Assembly (NCBI RefSeq): GCF_019091085.1
Contig: NZ_JAGXJY010000010.1
Location: forward strand, 143,776-207,775
Reading direction: 5' to 3'
Length of the DNA stretch: 64,000 bases
From: Mesorhizobium sp. GbtcB19
GTDB taxonomy: Bacteria > Pseudomonadota > Alphaproteobacteria > Rhizobiales > Rhizobiaceae
Positions 52,167 through 60,371 of the stretch are shown here, piece by piece. The position numbers and the translations under genes are program-made. Below the pieces are notes generated by a model. That model saw nothing but the letters and a program-made list of their open reading frames with translations, was not told the origin of the DNA and searched no databases. How positions within the stretch are numbered: position 1 is the stretch's first letter; each line of letters starts with the position of its first letter.

Positions 52167-54254
52167 ATGAACTGGTCGATCTCCTTCGAACCGCTCGTCT
52201 CCTGGCCGCTCTTCGGCCTGCTCTTCGTGCCGTTGCTGCTGCTCGCGCTGGTCGGCCTGTGGTTCCGCCAGCGCGGCTCGGCGCTGCGCTTCATCGCGCT
52301 GCTCGCGCTGGCCGCGGCGCTGCTCAACCCGGTGTTCCTCGCCGAGGAGCGCGAGGCGCTGAAGAGCGTCGTCGCCCTCATCGTCGACCGCAGCCAGAGC
52401 CAGGACATCGGCGACCGCACCAGGCAGACCGACGAAGCGGTCGCCGGAATGCAGCAACGGCTCGCCCGCTTCAAGCAGTTCGATGTCCGTGTCGTCGATG
52501 CCGGCAAGTCGGAGGCTGCCGACGAGCGCACCGAGACCAAGCTGTTCAGCGCCCTGGAAGGCGCCTTCCGCGACGTGCCGCCGTCGCGCATCGGCGGCGC
52601 CATCATGATCACCGACGGCGAGGTGCATGACGCGCCCGCCGGCGCGCCGGAGTTCAATGCGCCGCTGCACGCGCTGATCACCGGCAACGAGCATGAGAAG
52701 GACCGCCGCATCCGCTTCGAGAACGCGCCGCGCTTCGGCCTCGTCGGCAAGCCGCTCGACATGACCTACCGCGTCATTTCGACGGAAGGCGACGGCGCTC
52801 CGGTGGACGTGCGGGTCTCGGTCAATGGCGAGCAGGTTTCGGTCGAGCATGCGACGATCGGCCTGCCGATGAAGCTCTCGGTCACCATTCCCAATGCCGG
52901 CCGCAACATCGTCCAGCTCGGCATCGACCGCGAGCCGGGTGAGTTGACCGACGCCAACAACCGGGCGATCGCGCTGGTCGACGGCATCCGCGAGAACCTG
53001 CGCGTGCTCCTGGTTTCCGGCGAGCCGCATGCCGGCGAGCGCACCTGGCGCAACCTTTTGAAGTCGGACGCGTCGGTCGATCTCGTCCACTTCACCATCC
53101 TGCGCCCGCCGGAAAAGCAGGACGGCACGCCGATCAACGAATTGTCGCTGATCGCCTTCCCGACGCGCGAGCTGTTCGTGGAGAAGATCAAGGATTTCGA
53201 CCTGATCATCTTCGACCGCTACCAGCACCGCGACGTGCTGCCGATCCTCTATTACGACTACATCTCCGAATATGTCGAAAAGGGCGGCGCGCTGCTGATC
53301 GCGGCCGGTCCCGAATATGCCGGCGAGAACTCCATTGCCCGCACGCCGCTGAATGCCGCGCTGCCGGCCATGCCAACCGGCGAGGTGGTGGACAAGGCCT
53401 TCTATCCGCGCCTGACGGATCTCGGCCAGCGCCACCCCGTGACGCGCGGGCTCGACGGCTCGGCGAGCGAACCGCCGCATTGGAGCCGCTGGTTCCGCAC
53501 CATCGGCGTCAAGAATCCCGAAGGCGAAGTGGTGATGAAGGGCGCCGACGACCGGCCGCTGCTCCTGCTCGACCGCAAGGGCGAAGGCCGTGTCGGCATG
53601 CTGCTGTCCGACCAAGGCTGGCTGTGGGCGCGCGGCTTCGAGGGCGGCGGGCCGCATGTCCAGCTTTATCGCCGCATCGCCCACTGGCTGATGAAGGAGC
53701 CGGAACTGGAAGAGGAACGGCTGACCGCCGACGGCCGCGGCATGATGCTTGAAATCCGCCGCCAGACGATGAGCGACGATCCAGGCCCCGCCCAGGTGAT
53801 CACGCCTTCCGGCAAGGCGGTGACGGTGAAGCTGGAGAAATCCGAGCCCGGCATTTTCACCGGCAGCCTGCAGACCAGCGAGATCGGCCTTTACCAGATC
53901 GGCAATGGCGACTTGACCGCGCTTGCCCATGTCGGCCCGATCAACGCGCCGGAATTCTCGGACGTGATCTCGACCGAGGACAGGCTGAAGGCCCCTGCCG
54001 AGGCGACCGGCGGCAGTGTGCGGCGGCTTGCCCCCTCCTCCACGCTCGGCAATCTCGCCGGCGGTGTCGCCTTGCCGTCGATCGTACCGGTCCGCTCTTC
54101 GGCGGCCGCTTCCGGCGACGACTGGATCGGCTTGCGCACAACGGATGACAGCGCCCTCAAGGCCGTGTCGCGCGTGCCTTTGTTCGGCGGCTTCCTCGGC
54201 CTCGGCCTGCTGCTGCTCGCCATCGGCTCGATGTGGTATCGCGAGGGGCGGTGA
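52167..54254 (+). CDS. Membrane protein with VWA-like domain (MoxR operon)
   Basis: A 695-residue protein with two N-terminal membrane helices (WPLFGLLFVPLLLLALVGLW, ALRFIALLALAAALLNPVFL), a VWA-like domain starting SVVALIVDRSQSQDIGDRTR with a D-x-S-x-S MIDAS motif, a glutamine-amidotransferase-like domain (LRVLLVSGEPHAGERTWRNL, GALLIAAGPEYAGENSIART) and a C-terminal helix (GGFLGLGLLLLAIGSMWYRE). The VWA and amidotransferase-like modules usually serve binding rather than catalysis in this family. It begins three bases after the DUF4159 gene and ends just before a repeat element. Confidence 0.88.
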   Translation: MNWSISFEPLVSWPLFGLLFVPLLLLALVGLWFRQRGSALRFIALLALAAALLNPVFLAEEREALKSVVALIVDRSQSQDIGDRTRQTDEAVAGMQQRLARFKQFDVRVVDAGKSEAADERTETKLFSALEGAFRDVPPSRIGGAIMITDGEVHDAPAGAPEFNAPLHALITGNEHEKDRRIRFENAPRFGLVGKPLDMTYRVISTEGDGAPVDVRVSVNGEQVSVEHATIGLPMKLSVTIPNAGRNIVQLGIDREPGELTDANNRAIALVDGIRENLRVLLVSGEPHAGERTWRNLLKSDASVDLVHFTILRPPEKQDGTPINELSLIAFPTRELFVEKIKDFDLIIFDRYQHRDVLPILYYDYISEYVEKGGALLIAAGPEYAGENSIARTPLNAALPAMPTGEVVDKAFYPRLTDLGQRHPVTRGLDGSASEPPHWSRWFRTIGVKNPEGEVVMKGADDRPLLLLDRKGEGRVGMLLSDQGWLWARGFEGGGPHVQLYRRIAHWLMKEPELEEERLTADGRGMMLEIRRQTMSDDPGPAQVITPSGKAVTVKLEKSEPGIFTGSLQTSEIGLYQIGNGDLTALAHVGPINAPEFSDVISTEDRLKAPAEATGGSVRRLAPSSTLGNLAGGVALPSIVPVRSSAAASGDDWIGLRTTDDSALKAVSRVPLFGGFLGLGLLLLAIGSMWYREGR

Positions 54255-54260
54255 TCTTTC

Positions 54261-54413
54261 CCTTCGCCCCGTTTCACGGGGAGAAGGTGCCCGAAGGGCG
54301 GATGAGGGGCAGCGCCTGCCCATCAAAATATGGCGCCTGCCTTACCCCTCACCCTGCTCGACCGGCAAGCCGGCCTCGCTGTCCCTCTCCCCGTAAACGG
54401 GGCGAGGGAGGGA
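54261..54413. repeat. Palindromic intergenic element between convergent operon end and clpS
   Basis: The left end (CCCCGTTTCACGGGGAG, then AGGTGCCCGAAGGGCGGATG) and right end (CTCTCCCCGTAAACGGGGCG) are the same as those of the element at 40361-40537, but the central part differs. It fills the whole gap between the operon end and the clpS stop. Confidence 0.82.
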
Positions 54414-54416
54414 GCC

Positions 54417-54722
54417 CTACTCTTCCGGCTCGACGGTGAACAGCAGTGGATAGCCCTTGGCCTTGCCGGCGTCGGTCGCCCGCGTCGCCTTGGTTTCGGC
54501 GACATCCTTGGTGAACACCGCAACGACGCAGACGCCGCGTGTGTGCGCGGTGATCATGACGCGGTGCGCCTGGTCCTCACTGAGCTTGAACTCGCCCTTG
54601 AGCACGCTCACCACGAATTCGCGCGGCGTGAAATCGTCATTGACCAGGATGACCTTGTAGAGCTTCGGCCGCTCGGTCTTCGGCTGCGTCTTGACGCGGG
54701 GTTTGATGACGGTTTCGGGCAT
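54417..54722 (-). CDS. clpS: ATP-dependent Clp protease adaptor ClpS
   Basis: A 101-residue adaptor that hands N-end-rule substrates to ClpAP. The fold-defining segments are YKVILVNDDFTPREFVVSVL (the N-end-residue pocket, with N-D-D) and LSEDQAHRVMITAHTRGVCV, followed by VFTKDVAETKATRATDAGKA. The N-terminal extension is basic and disordered, as usual. No clpA lies next to it. Rhizobia often have two clpS genes; which paralogue this is cannot be decided from the window. Its stop abuts a repeat element. Confidence 0.94.
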   Translation of the reverse strand: MPETVIKPRVKTQPKTERPKLYKVILVNDDFTPREFVVSVLKGEFKLSEDQAHRVMITAHTRGVCVVAVFTKDVAETKATRATDAGKAKGYPLLFTVEPEE

Positions 54723-54850
54723 CGGAATCCACCAGCGATGAACTGGGTTTCACTTAACTTTGTCACGCGGGAACGCGCTCGTCCATTTGACTGCGCAACG
54801 GCGATGAGGCCAGGGCGATGAACTCTATGTGGGGAAGCGCTGGCTGCCGG

Positions 54851-55177
54851 TCAACGGCCTTGCCGCCCGGCCGTGCGCGACCTGCCGGAGGGGCCGTCGT
54901 CGACCCCCGATCCGCGCTCCAGGAGTGCGAAGAGCATCCAGGCGACAAAGCTTATGACGGTCGCGCCCGTGAGCACGATCAGGAGCCAGGATCGGGCCGG
55001 CGTGATGTAATCGAAGCTGGAGGAGATCAGCGGGGCGAAGAGCTCGGGTTCGGTCCTGCCGCTGGCGGGATCCGGCACGGGACTGGCGGTGAAGATGATC
55101 AAAGCGCGCGCCACCGCGGTGGCGATCAGACCGCCGAGGGTCAGCGAACGCATCAGGGACGAAAACCGCTTCTTCAT
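54851..55177 (-). CDS. Small membrane protein, hypothetical
   Basis: A 108-residue protein with two predicted membrane helices, LTLGGLIATAVARALIIFTA near the N-terminus and SWLLIVLTGATVISFVAWML near residue 75. The loop between them (PVPDPASGRTEPELFAPLIS) should face the periplasm and the basic C-terminal tail the cytoplasm. I do not recognise the family. It stands alone between clpS and the small secreted proteins. Confidence 0.6.
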   Translation of the reverse strand: MKKRFSSLMRSLTLGGLIATAVARALIIFTASPVPDPASGRTEPELFAPLISSSFDYITPARSWLLIVLTGATVISFVAWMLFALLERGSGVDDGPSGRSRTAGRQGR

Positions 55178-55330
55178 GCGGATTGTCCTACAGCACCGGC
55201 ATTGCGATCGGGTTAAGGGTTGAACTCGGTGCGGCCGAAACCTGCCGGTCTCGGGCTCCAGCCGCCAAGAAGCCGCCCCGGCCGAAATCGGCTGGAGCGG
55301 CCTTCGTCAAAAGTGATGCCGAGCTCTGGA

Positions 55331-55609
55331 TCAGGGCTTCTTGGCAGCCGGCTTCGCAGCAGCGGGCTTCGCAGCCGGCGCCTTCTTCGGAGCCGGGCAC
55401 TTGTGCTTCTTGGTCGGCTTGCAGACCTTCTTCGCCGCTACCTTCTTGGGAGCAGGCTTGGCGGTCGCGTCGGCCGCCGGAGCGGTCGTCGTCGTCGTGG
55501 TGGCGGCGGCCGGAGCAGCGGTGGTGGTGGCGGCGGCGTTGCCGAGAGCCGGCATCGAGAAGGCCAGGGCAACACCGAGGCCGAGGGCGGAGAGAAGGGA
55601 CTTTTTCAT
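55331..55609 (-). CDS. Secreted Ala/Pro/Lys-rich basic protein
   Basis: A 92-residue protein with a signal peptide (MKKSLLSALGLGVALAFSMP, cleavage after GNA). The mature part is low-complexity: an Ala/Thr stretch followed by Lys/Pro/Ala repeats (KPAPKKVAAKKVC, KKHKCPAPKKAPAAKP). Two cysteines occur in the basic region. ATG 55609 follows AAGGAAGCAAGCC and is preferred over the upstream in-frame start. Such basic tails resemble histone H1-like or cell-wall-binding segments, but secretion argues for an envelope or extracellular role. Function unknown. Confidence 0.65.
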   Translation of the reverse strand: MKKSLLSALGLGVALAFSMPALGNAAATTTAAPAAATTTTTTAPAADATAKPAPKKVAAKKVCKPTKKHKCPAPKKAPAAKPAAAKPAAKKP

Positions 55610-55647
55610 GGCTTGCTTCCTTTTTTGTGCGGGTCGGTAGTTGAGCG

Positions 55648-55956
55648 TCACTGATCTGGGTCGACCGGTGTCACTCCAAGCAGCTTCAAAGCGTTTGCGA
55701 GCATCCGGATGCCCTGCGCCTGCTTCTTGTTGGCGCAGAACCGGTCTCCCTTTCTTTGCAGTGCCTTCGCCGCGGTGACCTGCGTTGCCGCGGCATGGTT
55801 TTCGAGGGCTTCGTCAACTTGACGGCTGAGATTGGTGCAGCGCTCCGTCCGGGTGAGCGGTGGCGCGACCTTTGCGGGACTAGAGGCACCGGCTGCTGCT
55901 GTGATGAGCGACATGCTGAGCAAAGCACCCGTCACGCTGATCCAGAACCTCTGCAT
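55648..55956 (-). CDS. Small secreted protein, hypothetical
   Basis: A 102-residue protein with a signal peptide (ISVTGALLSMSLITAAAGAS). The mature part, RCTNLSRQVDEALENHAAAT with KALQRKGDRFCANKKQAQGI and RMLANALKLLGV, is helical with two cysteines that may pair in the periplasm. Similar short proteins occur in Rhizobiales without known function. It lies 38 bases upstream of the basic secreted protein gene on the same strand, so the two may form a small unit. Confidence 0.68.
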   Translation of the reverse strand: MQRFWISVTGALLSMSLITAAAGASSPAKVAPPLTRTERCTNLSRQVDEALENHAAATQVTAAKALQRKGDRFCANKKQAQGIRMLANALKLLGVTPVDPDQ

Positions 55957-56193
55957 TGGTCTTGCCCGTTACTCCGGAAACTTGCGTCGCAGCCATCACC
56001 TGACCGCCACGGCACCGGTTATGGCCTTTAAATTTTTCACCAGTTTTTCCCGATTGTAGAATTTTGTTTCTGGATTGTTTCTGGGGAAGCCGGCCGCGGC
56101 GCCGACAGCGGCCACTGGCCAAGATGTGGCCCGAATTCTATCGTGTGGGTGGTCGGCGAAGGGATTGCTTGGCCAACAAATGACAGGGTTCCA

Positions 56194-56910
56194 GTGAAAT
56201 CCGACGCACACATACTGATCGTCGACGACGACAAGGGCATACGCGACCTGTTGCAGGAGTTCTTCCAGAAGCGCGGTCTGCACACCACGGTGGCAGGCGA
56301 CGGCGTCGAGATGGAAGCGGTCCTGCGCCGCACGCCGGTGGACCTGATCGTTCTCGACGTGATGCTGCCCGGCAAAAGCGGGCTCGAGCTTTGCCGCGAG
56401 ATCCGCGCCAACTACACCACGCCGATCATCATGCTGACCGCGGTCACCGAAACGACCGACCGCGTGGTGGGCCTCGAAATGGGCGCCGACGACTACGTGC
56501 CCAAGCCCTTCGATCCGCGCGAGCTTCTGGCCCGCATCCGCGCCGTGCTGCGCCGCAATGGCAGCGCCGAGCCGCGCCGCCCGAGCGCCAAGCAGGTCTA
56601 CCGCTTCGCCGGCTGGACCATGGACTGCGCGCGACGCCGCCTGACGGCGCCTGACGACGTCCGCGTGGAACTGACGATGGCGGAGTTCAACCTGTTGCAG
56701 ACCTTCGTCAAGAGCGCGCAGCGCGTGCTGACCCGCGAGCAGCTGATCGAGCTTTCCGGCGGTGACACTGGCTACAGCTTCGACCGCAGCGTCGACATTC
56801 TGGTGAGCCGGCTCCGCCGCAAGATGGAAGACGATCCGAAGATGCCGAAACTCATTCTGACCGTGCGCAGCGGCGGCTACCAGTTCCTGCCCGAGACCAC
56901 GTCCGAATGA
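56194..56910 (+). CDS. OmpR-family response regulator
   Basis: A 238-residue response regulator. The receiver domain shows ILIVDDDKGIRDLLQEFFQK with the acidic pocket, phosphorylation site Asp55 in DLIVLDVMLPGKSGLE, and the conserved Thr and Lys in MLTAVTETTDRV and YVPKPFDP. The C-terminal winged helix (LTMAEFNLLQTFVKSAQRVL, SVDILVSRLRRKMEDD, LILTVRSGGYQF) binds DNA. GTG 56194 gives the family N-terminus and has AGGG upstream; the frame back to 56143 has no similarity. It overlaps the kinase gene by four bases. Confidence 0.93.
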   Translation: MKSDAHILIVDDDKGIRDLLQEFFQKRGLHTTVAGDGVEMEAVLRRTPVDLIVLDVMLPGKSGLELCREIRANYTTPIIMLTAVTETTDRVVGLEMGADDYVPKPFDPRELLARIRAVLRRNGSAEPRRPSAKQVYRFAGWTMDCARRRLTAPDDVRVELTMAEFNLLQTFVKSAQRVLTREQLIELSGGDTGYSFDRSVDILVSRLRRKMEDDPKMPKLILTVRSGGYQFLPETTSE

Positions 56911-58316
56911 GACGCTTCCTGCCGCAGACCCTGCCTGTCTGGGTGCTGCTCATCGTCATTGCCGGCCTGATGATCAGCCAGGTCGCGACGCTTTACATCG
57001 TCGCGCGCGACCGGGCCGCCGCCAACGGCATCGTCGATCTCTACCGGTTGAACGACCGCGCCTATTCGCTGGTGCAGCTGATGCATGACGCCACGCCCGA
57101 AGAGCGCAAAGCGACCGCGTCCGGCCTGTTCAACTCGACCTATGCGCTGACGGTTTCGGACACGCCGGCCGTCACCTCTTCGATCGCCGGCGACGACGAA
57201 TTGGCCGAGCTGGAGGACATACTGGTCGGCCGCCTGTCGAAATTCGGCATCACCGACGCGCGCGTGCGGCGTGATCCGGCTACCCAGGAGTCCGACGTTC
57301 CGGACGGCGAGGCGATGAACAGGGATGTCGGCCAGGTCGAGCGCGACCTGTTGGTGCTGGCCGCGGATTTCGCCCAGAGCGACAAGCTGACGGCGTCGCT
57401 GCGCTTTTCCGATGGCCAGTGGTTGAATTTCACCGAGCCGATCACGCCGCCTGGGCCGATCCTCAGCCTCGACAGCCTGCCGCTCTATTCGCTGATCGCC
57501 GGGCTGGTCGTCATCATGTCGATCTGGTCGCTGCGCCGGTTGACCGCGCCCTACCGGATGATGGAAACGGCGGTCAAGCGCATCGGCAACGACCTCAAAA
57601 GCCCGCCGATCGCCGAAACCGGCAGCCGCGAGATCCGCGCCGCGGCAAAGGCGATCAACGCCATGCAAGGCAGGCTGCGCGACTATGTCGAGGACCGCGA
57701 GCACCTTGCCGCCGCACTGGCACATGATCTGCGCACGCCTCTGACGCGGATGCGCCTGCGCCTCGAACTGTTGCGCAGGTCGCAGGCGCGCGAGGCGCTC
57801 GCGCACGACCTCGCCGACATCGAAAGCATCGCGAGCTCCGTGATCGACTTCGCCAAATTCGAGGTGACGGAGGAAAAGGACGAGCGGATCGATTTCTGGT
57901 CGCTGGTGGAGTCGGTCGCCGACGGCTTTGAGGATGCATCTTTCGAAGACGATGCGACGCCCTCGCGCGGCCTGATCTGCGTCGCGCGCCCGGTGGCGCT
58001 GCGCCGCTGCATCACCAATCTCGTCCAGAACGCCGTGACCTACGGCAAGAAGGCGCATCTCAACGTCAGGAGAGCCGGCGATATCATCACGCTGTCGATA
58101 CGCGACGAGGGCCCGGGCATCCCACAGGCCAAGCTCGATTCGGTGTTCGGCTCCTTCGTGCGGCTGGAGGAATCGCGCAACCGCACGACCGGCGGCCTCG
58201 GCCTTGGGCTGACCATCGCCCGCAACATCGCCCGCGGCGCCGGCGGCGAGGTCAATCTTTCCAATTATCCCGGCGGCGGCCTGCTGACGGAGCTGCGGCT
58301 GCCGGTGGCAGCTTGA
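56907..58316 (+). CDS. HAMP-domain sensor histidine kinase
   Basis: A 469-residue inner-membrane kinase, partner of the preceding regulator. Membrane helices lie near residues 10-35 (VWVLLIVIAGLMISQVATLY) and 190-210 (LPLYSLIAGLVVIMSIWSL), flanking a periplasmic sensor of about 155 residues. A HAMP domain follows (RRLTAPYRMMETAVKRIG). The H-box AALAHDLRTPLTRMRLRLEL places the phosphorylated His at 273. The ATPase domain has NLVQNAVTYGKKA, DEGPGIPQAK and GGLGLGLTIARNIARGAGG. The signal is unknown. The ATG overlaps the regulator stop (ATGA). Confidence 0.94.
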   Translation: MRRFLPQTLPVWVLLIVIAGLMISQVATLYIVARDRAAANGIVDLYRLNDRAYSLVQLMHDATPEERKATASGLFNSTYALTVSDTPAVTSSIAGDDELAELEDILVGRLSKFGITDARVRRDPATQESDVPDGEAMNRDVGQVERDLLVLAADFAQSDKLTASLRFSDGQWLNFTEPITPPGPILSLDSLPLYSLIAGLVVIMSIWSLRRLTAPYRMMETAVKRIGNDLKSPPIAETGSREIRAAAKAINAMQGRLRDYVEDREHLAAALAHDLRTPLTRMRLRLELLRRSQAREALAHDLADIESIASSVIDFAKFEVTEEKDERIDFWSLVESVADGFEDASFEDDATPSRGLICVARPVALRRCITNLVQNAVTYGKKAHLNVRRAGDIITLSIRDEGPGIPQAKLDSVFGSFVRLEESRNRTTGGLGLGLTIARNIARGAGGEVNLSNYPGGGLLTELRLPVAA

Positions 58317-58410
58317 GTCAGCAGGCGGCTGCCTGGCCTCGCTCGACCACTGGATCGGCTGCCTCTTCCTTGTGATAGTGCGGCCGCTCCGGCATGAGGA
58401 AACCCGCACC

Positions 58411-58785
58411 ATGTTTTACGCCATCCTTGCCTACCACGTCGAAGACACTGTCCAGTCCTGGTCTCCGGACGAGGACGCGGCGCTGATGGAGGACCTGCTC
58501 GAGGTCAACACCAGGCTGACCCGGGAGGGCAAGCTTGGGCCTGCGGCAAGGCTTGGCCCCACGGCGGAAGCGGTGACGTTGCGTGGCCCGGCCGACGCCA
58601 TGGTGATCGACGGCCCGTTTGCGGAGACCAAGGAGCAGTTGCTGGGCCTCTATGTGCTTAACTGCGCGAGCCTGGACGAGGCGATCGTCGCCGCGCGCGA
58701 CCTCAAACGCGTCAACCCCACCGCCGTATACGAGATCCGGCCGATCATGCTTTTTAGGCCCGGCGCTGCGCTGCCGGCCAGTTGA
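58411..58785 (+). CDS. YCII-related domain protein
   Basis: A 124-residue protein with the YCII (DGPF) fold: MFYAILAYHVEDTVQSWSPD, then VTLRGPADAMVIDGPFAETK with the D-G-P-F motif and EQLLGLYVLNCASLDEAIVA, ending YEIRPIMLF. Stand-alone YCII proteins are ferredoxin-like and of mostly unknown activity; some occur next to sigma factors, but none is seen here. ATG 58411 follows GAGGAAACCCGCACC; the frame to 58372 upstream is not conserved. It lies 94 bases after the two-component genes. Confidence 0.85.
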   Translation: MFYAILAYHVEDTVQSWSPDEDAALMEDLLEVNTRLTREGKLGPAARLGPTAEAVTLRGPADAMVIDGPFAETKEQLLGLYVLNCASLDEAIVAARDLKRVNPTAVYEIRPIMLFRPGAALPAS

Positions 58786-58805
58786 GACGACCGCGGCGAC
58801 GCGCT

Positions 58806-60287
58806 TCACAACGGTGTCGCGGCCGCCTCGATCCCTCGTCCCAGCCGAAGCGTCTCACACACCAGAAGATCGAGATCGTCGCGCCGCGTGCGGTGATTGG
58901 CGATCGCCACCCTGAGGCAGTGCCGGCCGTGCACGGTGGTGTCGGACAGAGCCGCGATGCCTTCTTCCTGCAGCCGCAGCATGATCTCGGTGTTGAACGC
59001 CTTGAGCCGGTCCTCCGATGCGCCCGCCAGCCGATGGCGAAAGGAAACGATATTGATCGTGGTCGGCGCCATCAGTTCGAGCGTCGGCTCGGCCTCAATC
59101 AGCCCGGTGAGGTAGCGGGCCTGGGCGATATTCTGGTCGATCAGCCGGCCGAACTTTTCGACGCCATGCTCCTTGAGCGCCATCCAGATTTTGAGCGCGC
59201 GGAAGCCGCGCGACGTTTGCAGCCCGTAATCGAACAGCCATTCTCCGGAGGCAAGGCCGCGCGGCGCCGATTCCAGATATTCCGGCGTGACCGCAAAAGT
59301 GTTGCGATGCTGGGATGCGTCCCGCACCAGCGCGCAACCGGCCTCGAACGGCGCATGCAGCCATTTGTGCGGATCGAGCGCCATCGAATCCGCCTGCTCG
59401 ATGCCGGCGACGAGCGACCTGTTCTCAGGCGCAATCGCAATCAGCGCCCCGATGCAGCCATCGACATGGAACCAGAGGCCTTCCTCGGCCGCCAGCACAG
59501 CCAACGCCTGAAGATCGTCGACGGCACCGGTGTTGACCGTCCCGGCGGTGCCGATCACGCAGGCCGGCTTGAAGCCCGCCTCTCGATCCTCGGCGATTGC
59601 CGCCCTGAGCGCGGCGATATCGATGCGCAGGCCCGCATCGGTCGGGATCCGCCGCAGCGCCCGGTTGCCGAGGCCAAGCGCCTCCATGCCCTTGCGGTGG
59701 CAGGAATGGGCCTGGTCCGAGGCATAGTACCGCAACGGCTTCGGCATGGCGCCGACGCCACGCTCGCGCACGTCGACGCCTGCCTTGACGTTGCGCGCCA
59801 CCGTCAGCCCGATGATGTTGGCCATCGAGCCGCCGCTGACCAGCGTGCCGCTGGCCGAGGCAGGAAAGCCGACCATCTCCTTCAACCAATTGACCACCTG
59901 GCTGTCCATCAGCCCGGCGGCATGGTTGCCGCCGCCGAGATTGGAGCCCTGGATCGCCGCCAGGAAATCGCCGAGCGCGCCGGTGAAATTGCTCGAGCCC
60001 ATGTACCAGGCCCAGAAGCGCGGATGGATGTTGCCCATCGGATAGGCCATGACGTTACGGGCGACATCGTCATAGACGGCGCTCACCGGCGCCGGCGAGC
60101 GCGGCATCGGCGAGTTGAAGAATTCGCGCACTTCGGCCGGCATCTCGCGCCAGGCCGGACGCTCGCGGACATCTCTGAGATAGGCGATGGCGTCGTCGAC
60201 GATCCGGTGCGACAGCGCTCCCGCATCGGTCCAGTCCGGCGGGTCGAGCGTTTCGTCCGCGATCATCGATTCCCGAAAACTGTCCAT
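58806..60287 (-). CDS. PLP-dependent amino acid decarboxylase (aromatic/glutamate type)
   Basis: A 493-residue group II decarboxylase. Visible are SNFTGALGDFLAAIQGSNLG, GTLVSGGSMANIIGLTVARN (PLP phosphate site), HSCHRKGMEALGLGN, ACVIGTAGTVNTGAVDDLQA, WFHVDGCIGAL, and the Schiff-base lysine in SMALDPHKWLHAPFEAGCAL near residue 300. The fold I enzymes of this group decarboxylate aromatic amino acids, glutamate or diaminobutyrate; the substrate is not decided by the sequence. It follows cysK on the same strand, but a strong terminator separates them, so it has its own promoter. Confidence 0.9.
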   Translation of the reverse strand: MDSFRESMIADETLDPPDWTDAGALSHRIVDDAIAYLRDVRERPAWREMPAEVREFFNSPMPRSPAPVSAVYDDVARNVMAYPMGNIHPRFWAWYMGSSNFTGALGDFLAAIQGSNLGGGNHAAGLMDSQVVNWLKEMVGFPASASGTLVSGGSMANIIGLTVARNVKAGVDVRERGVGAMPKPLRYYASDQAHSCHRKGMEALGLGNRALRRIPTDAGLRIDIAALRAAIAEDREAGFKPACVIGTAGTVNTGAVDDLQALAVLAAEEGLWFHVDGCIGALIAIAPENRSLVAGIEQADSMALDPHKWLHAPFEAGCALVRDASQHRNTFAVTPEYLESAPRGLASGEWLFDYGLQTSRGFRALKIWMALKEHGVEKFGRLIDQNIAQARYLTGLIEAEPTLELMAPTTINIVSFRHRLAGASEDRLKAFNTEIMLRLQEEGIAALSDTTVHGRHCLRVAIANHRTRRDDLDLLVCETLRLGRGIEAAATPL

Positions 60288-60322
60288 CCGTATCTCCCGC
60301 CGGCATGTGGGCGATCATGCGC

Positions 60323-60360
60323 AAAAAATGGCGACGTCGCCGGTCGAACGGCGGCGTCGC
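60323..60360 (-). terminator. Rho-independent terminator of cysK
   Basis: A GC-rich hairpin at 60331-60360 (GCGACG-x-CGCC / GGCG-x-CGTCGC, one bulge on each side) is followed on the minus strand by a run of T residues (A residues at 60323-60328). It lies just downstream of cysK. Confidence 0.85.
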
Positions 60361-60371
60361 GGTATCTATCT

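Noticed and set aside
49236..54326. A 1696-codon open frame antisense to the MoxR operon
   Set aside because: It mirrors two real genes exactly, has Arg/Gly/Asp/His-rich composition typical of antisense frames in GC-rich DNA and shows no family motif. The plus-strand genes have clear domains.
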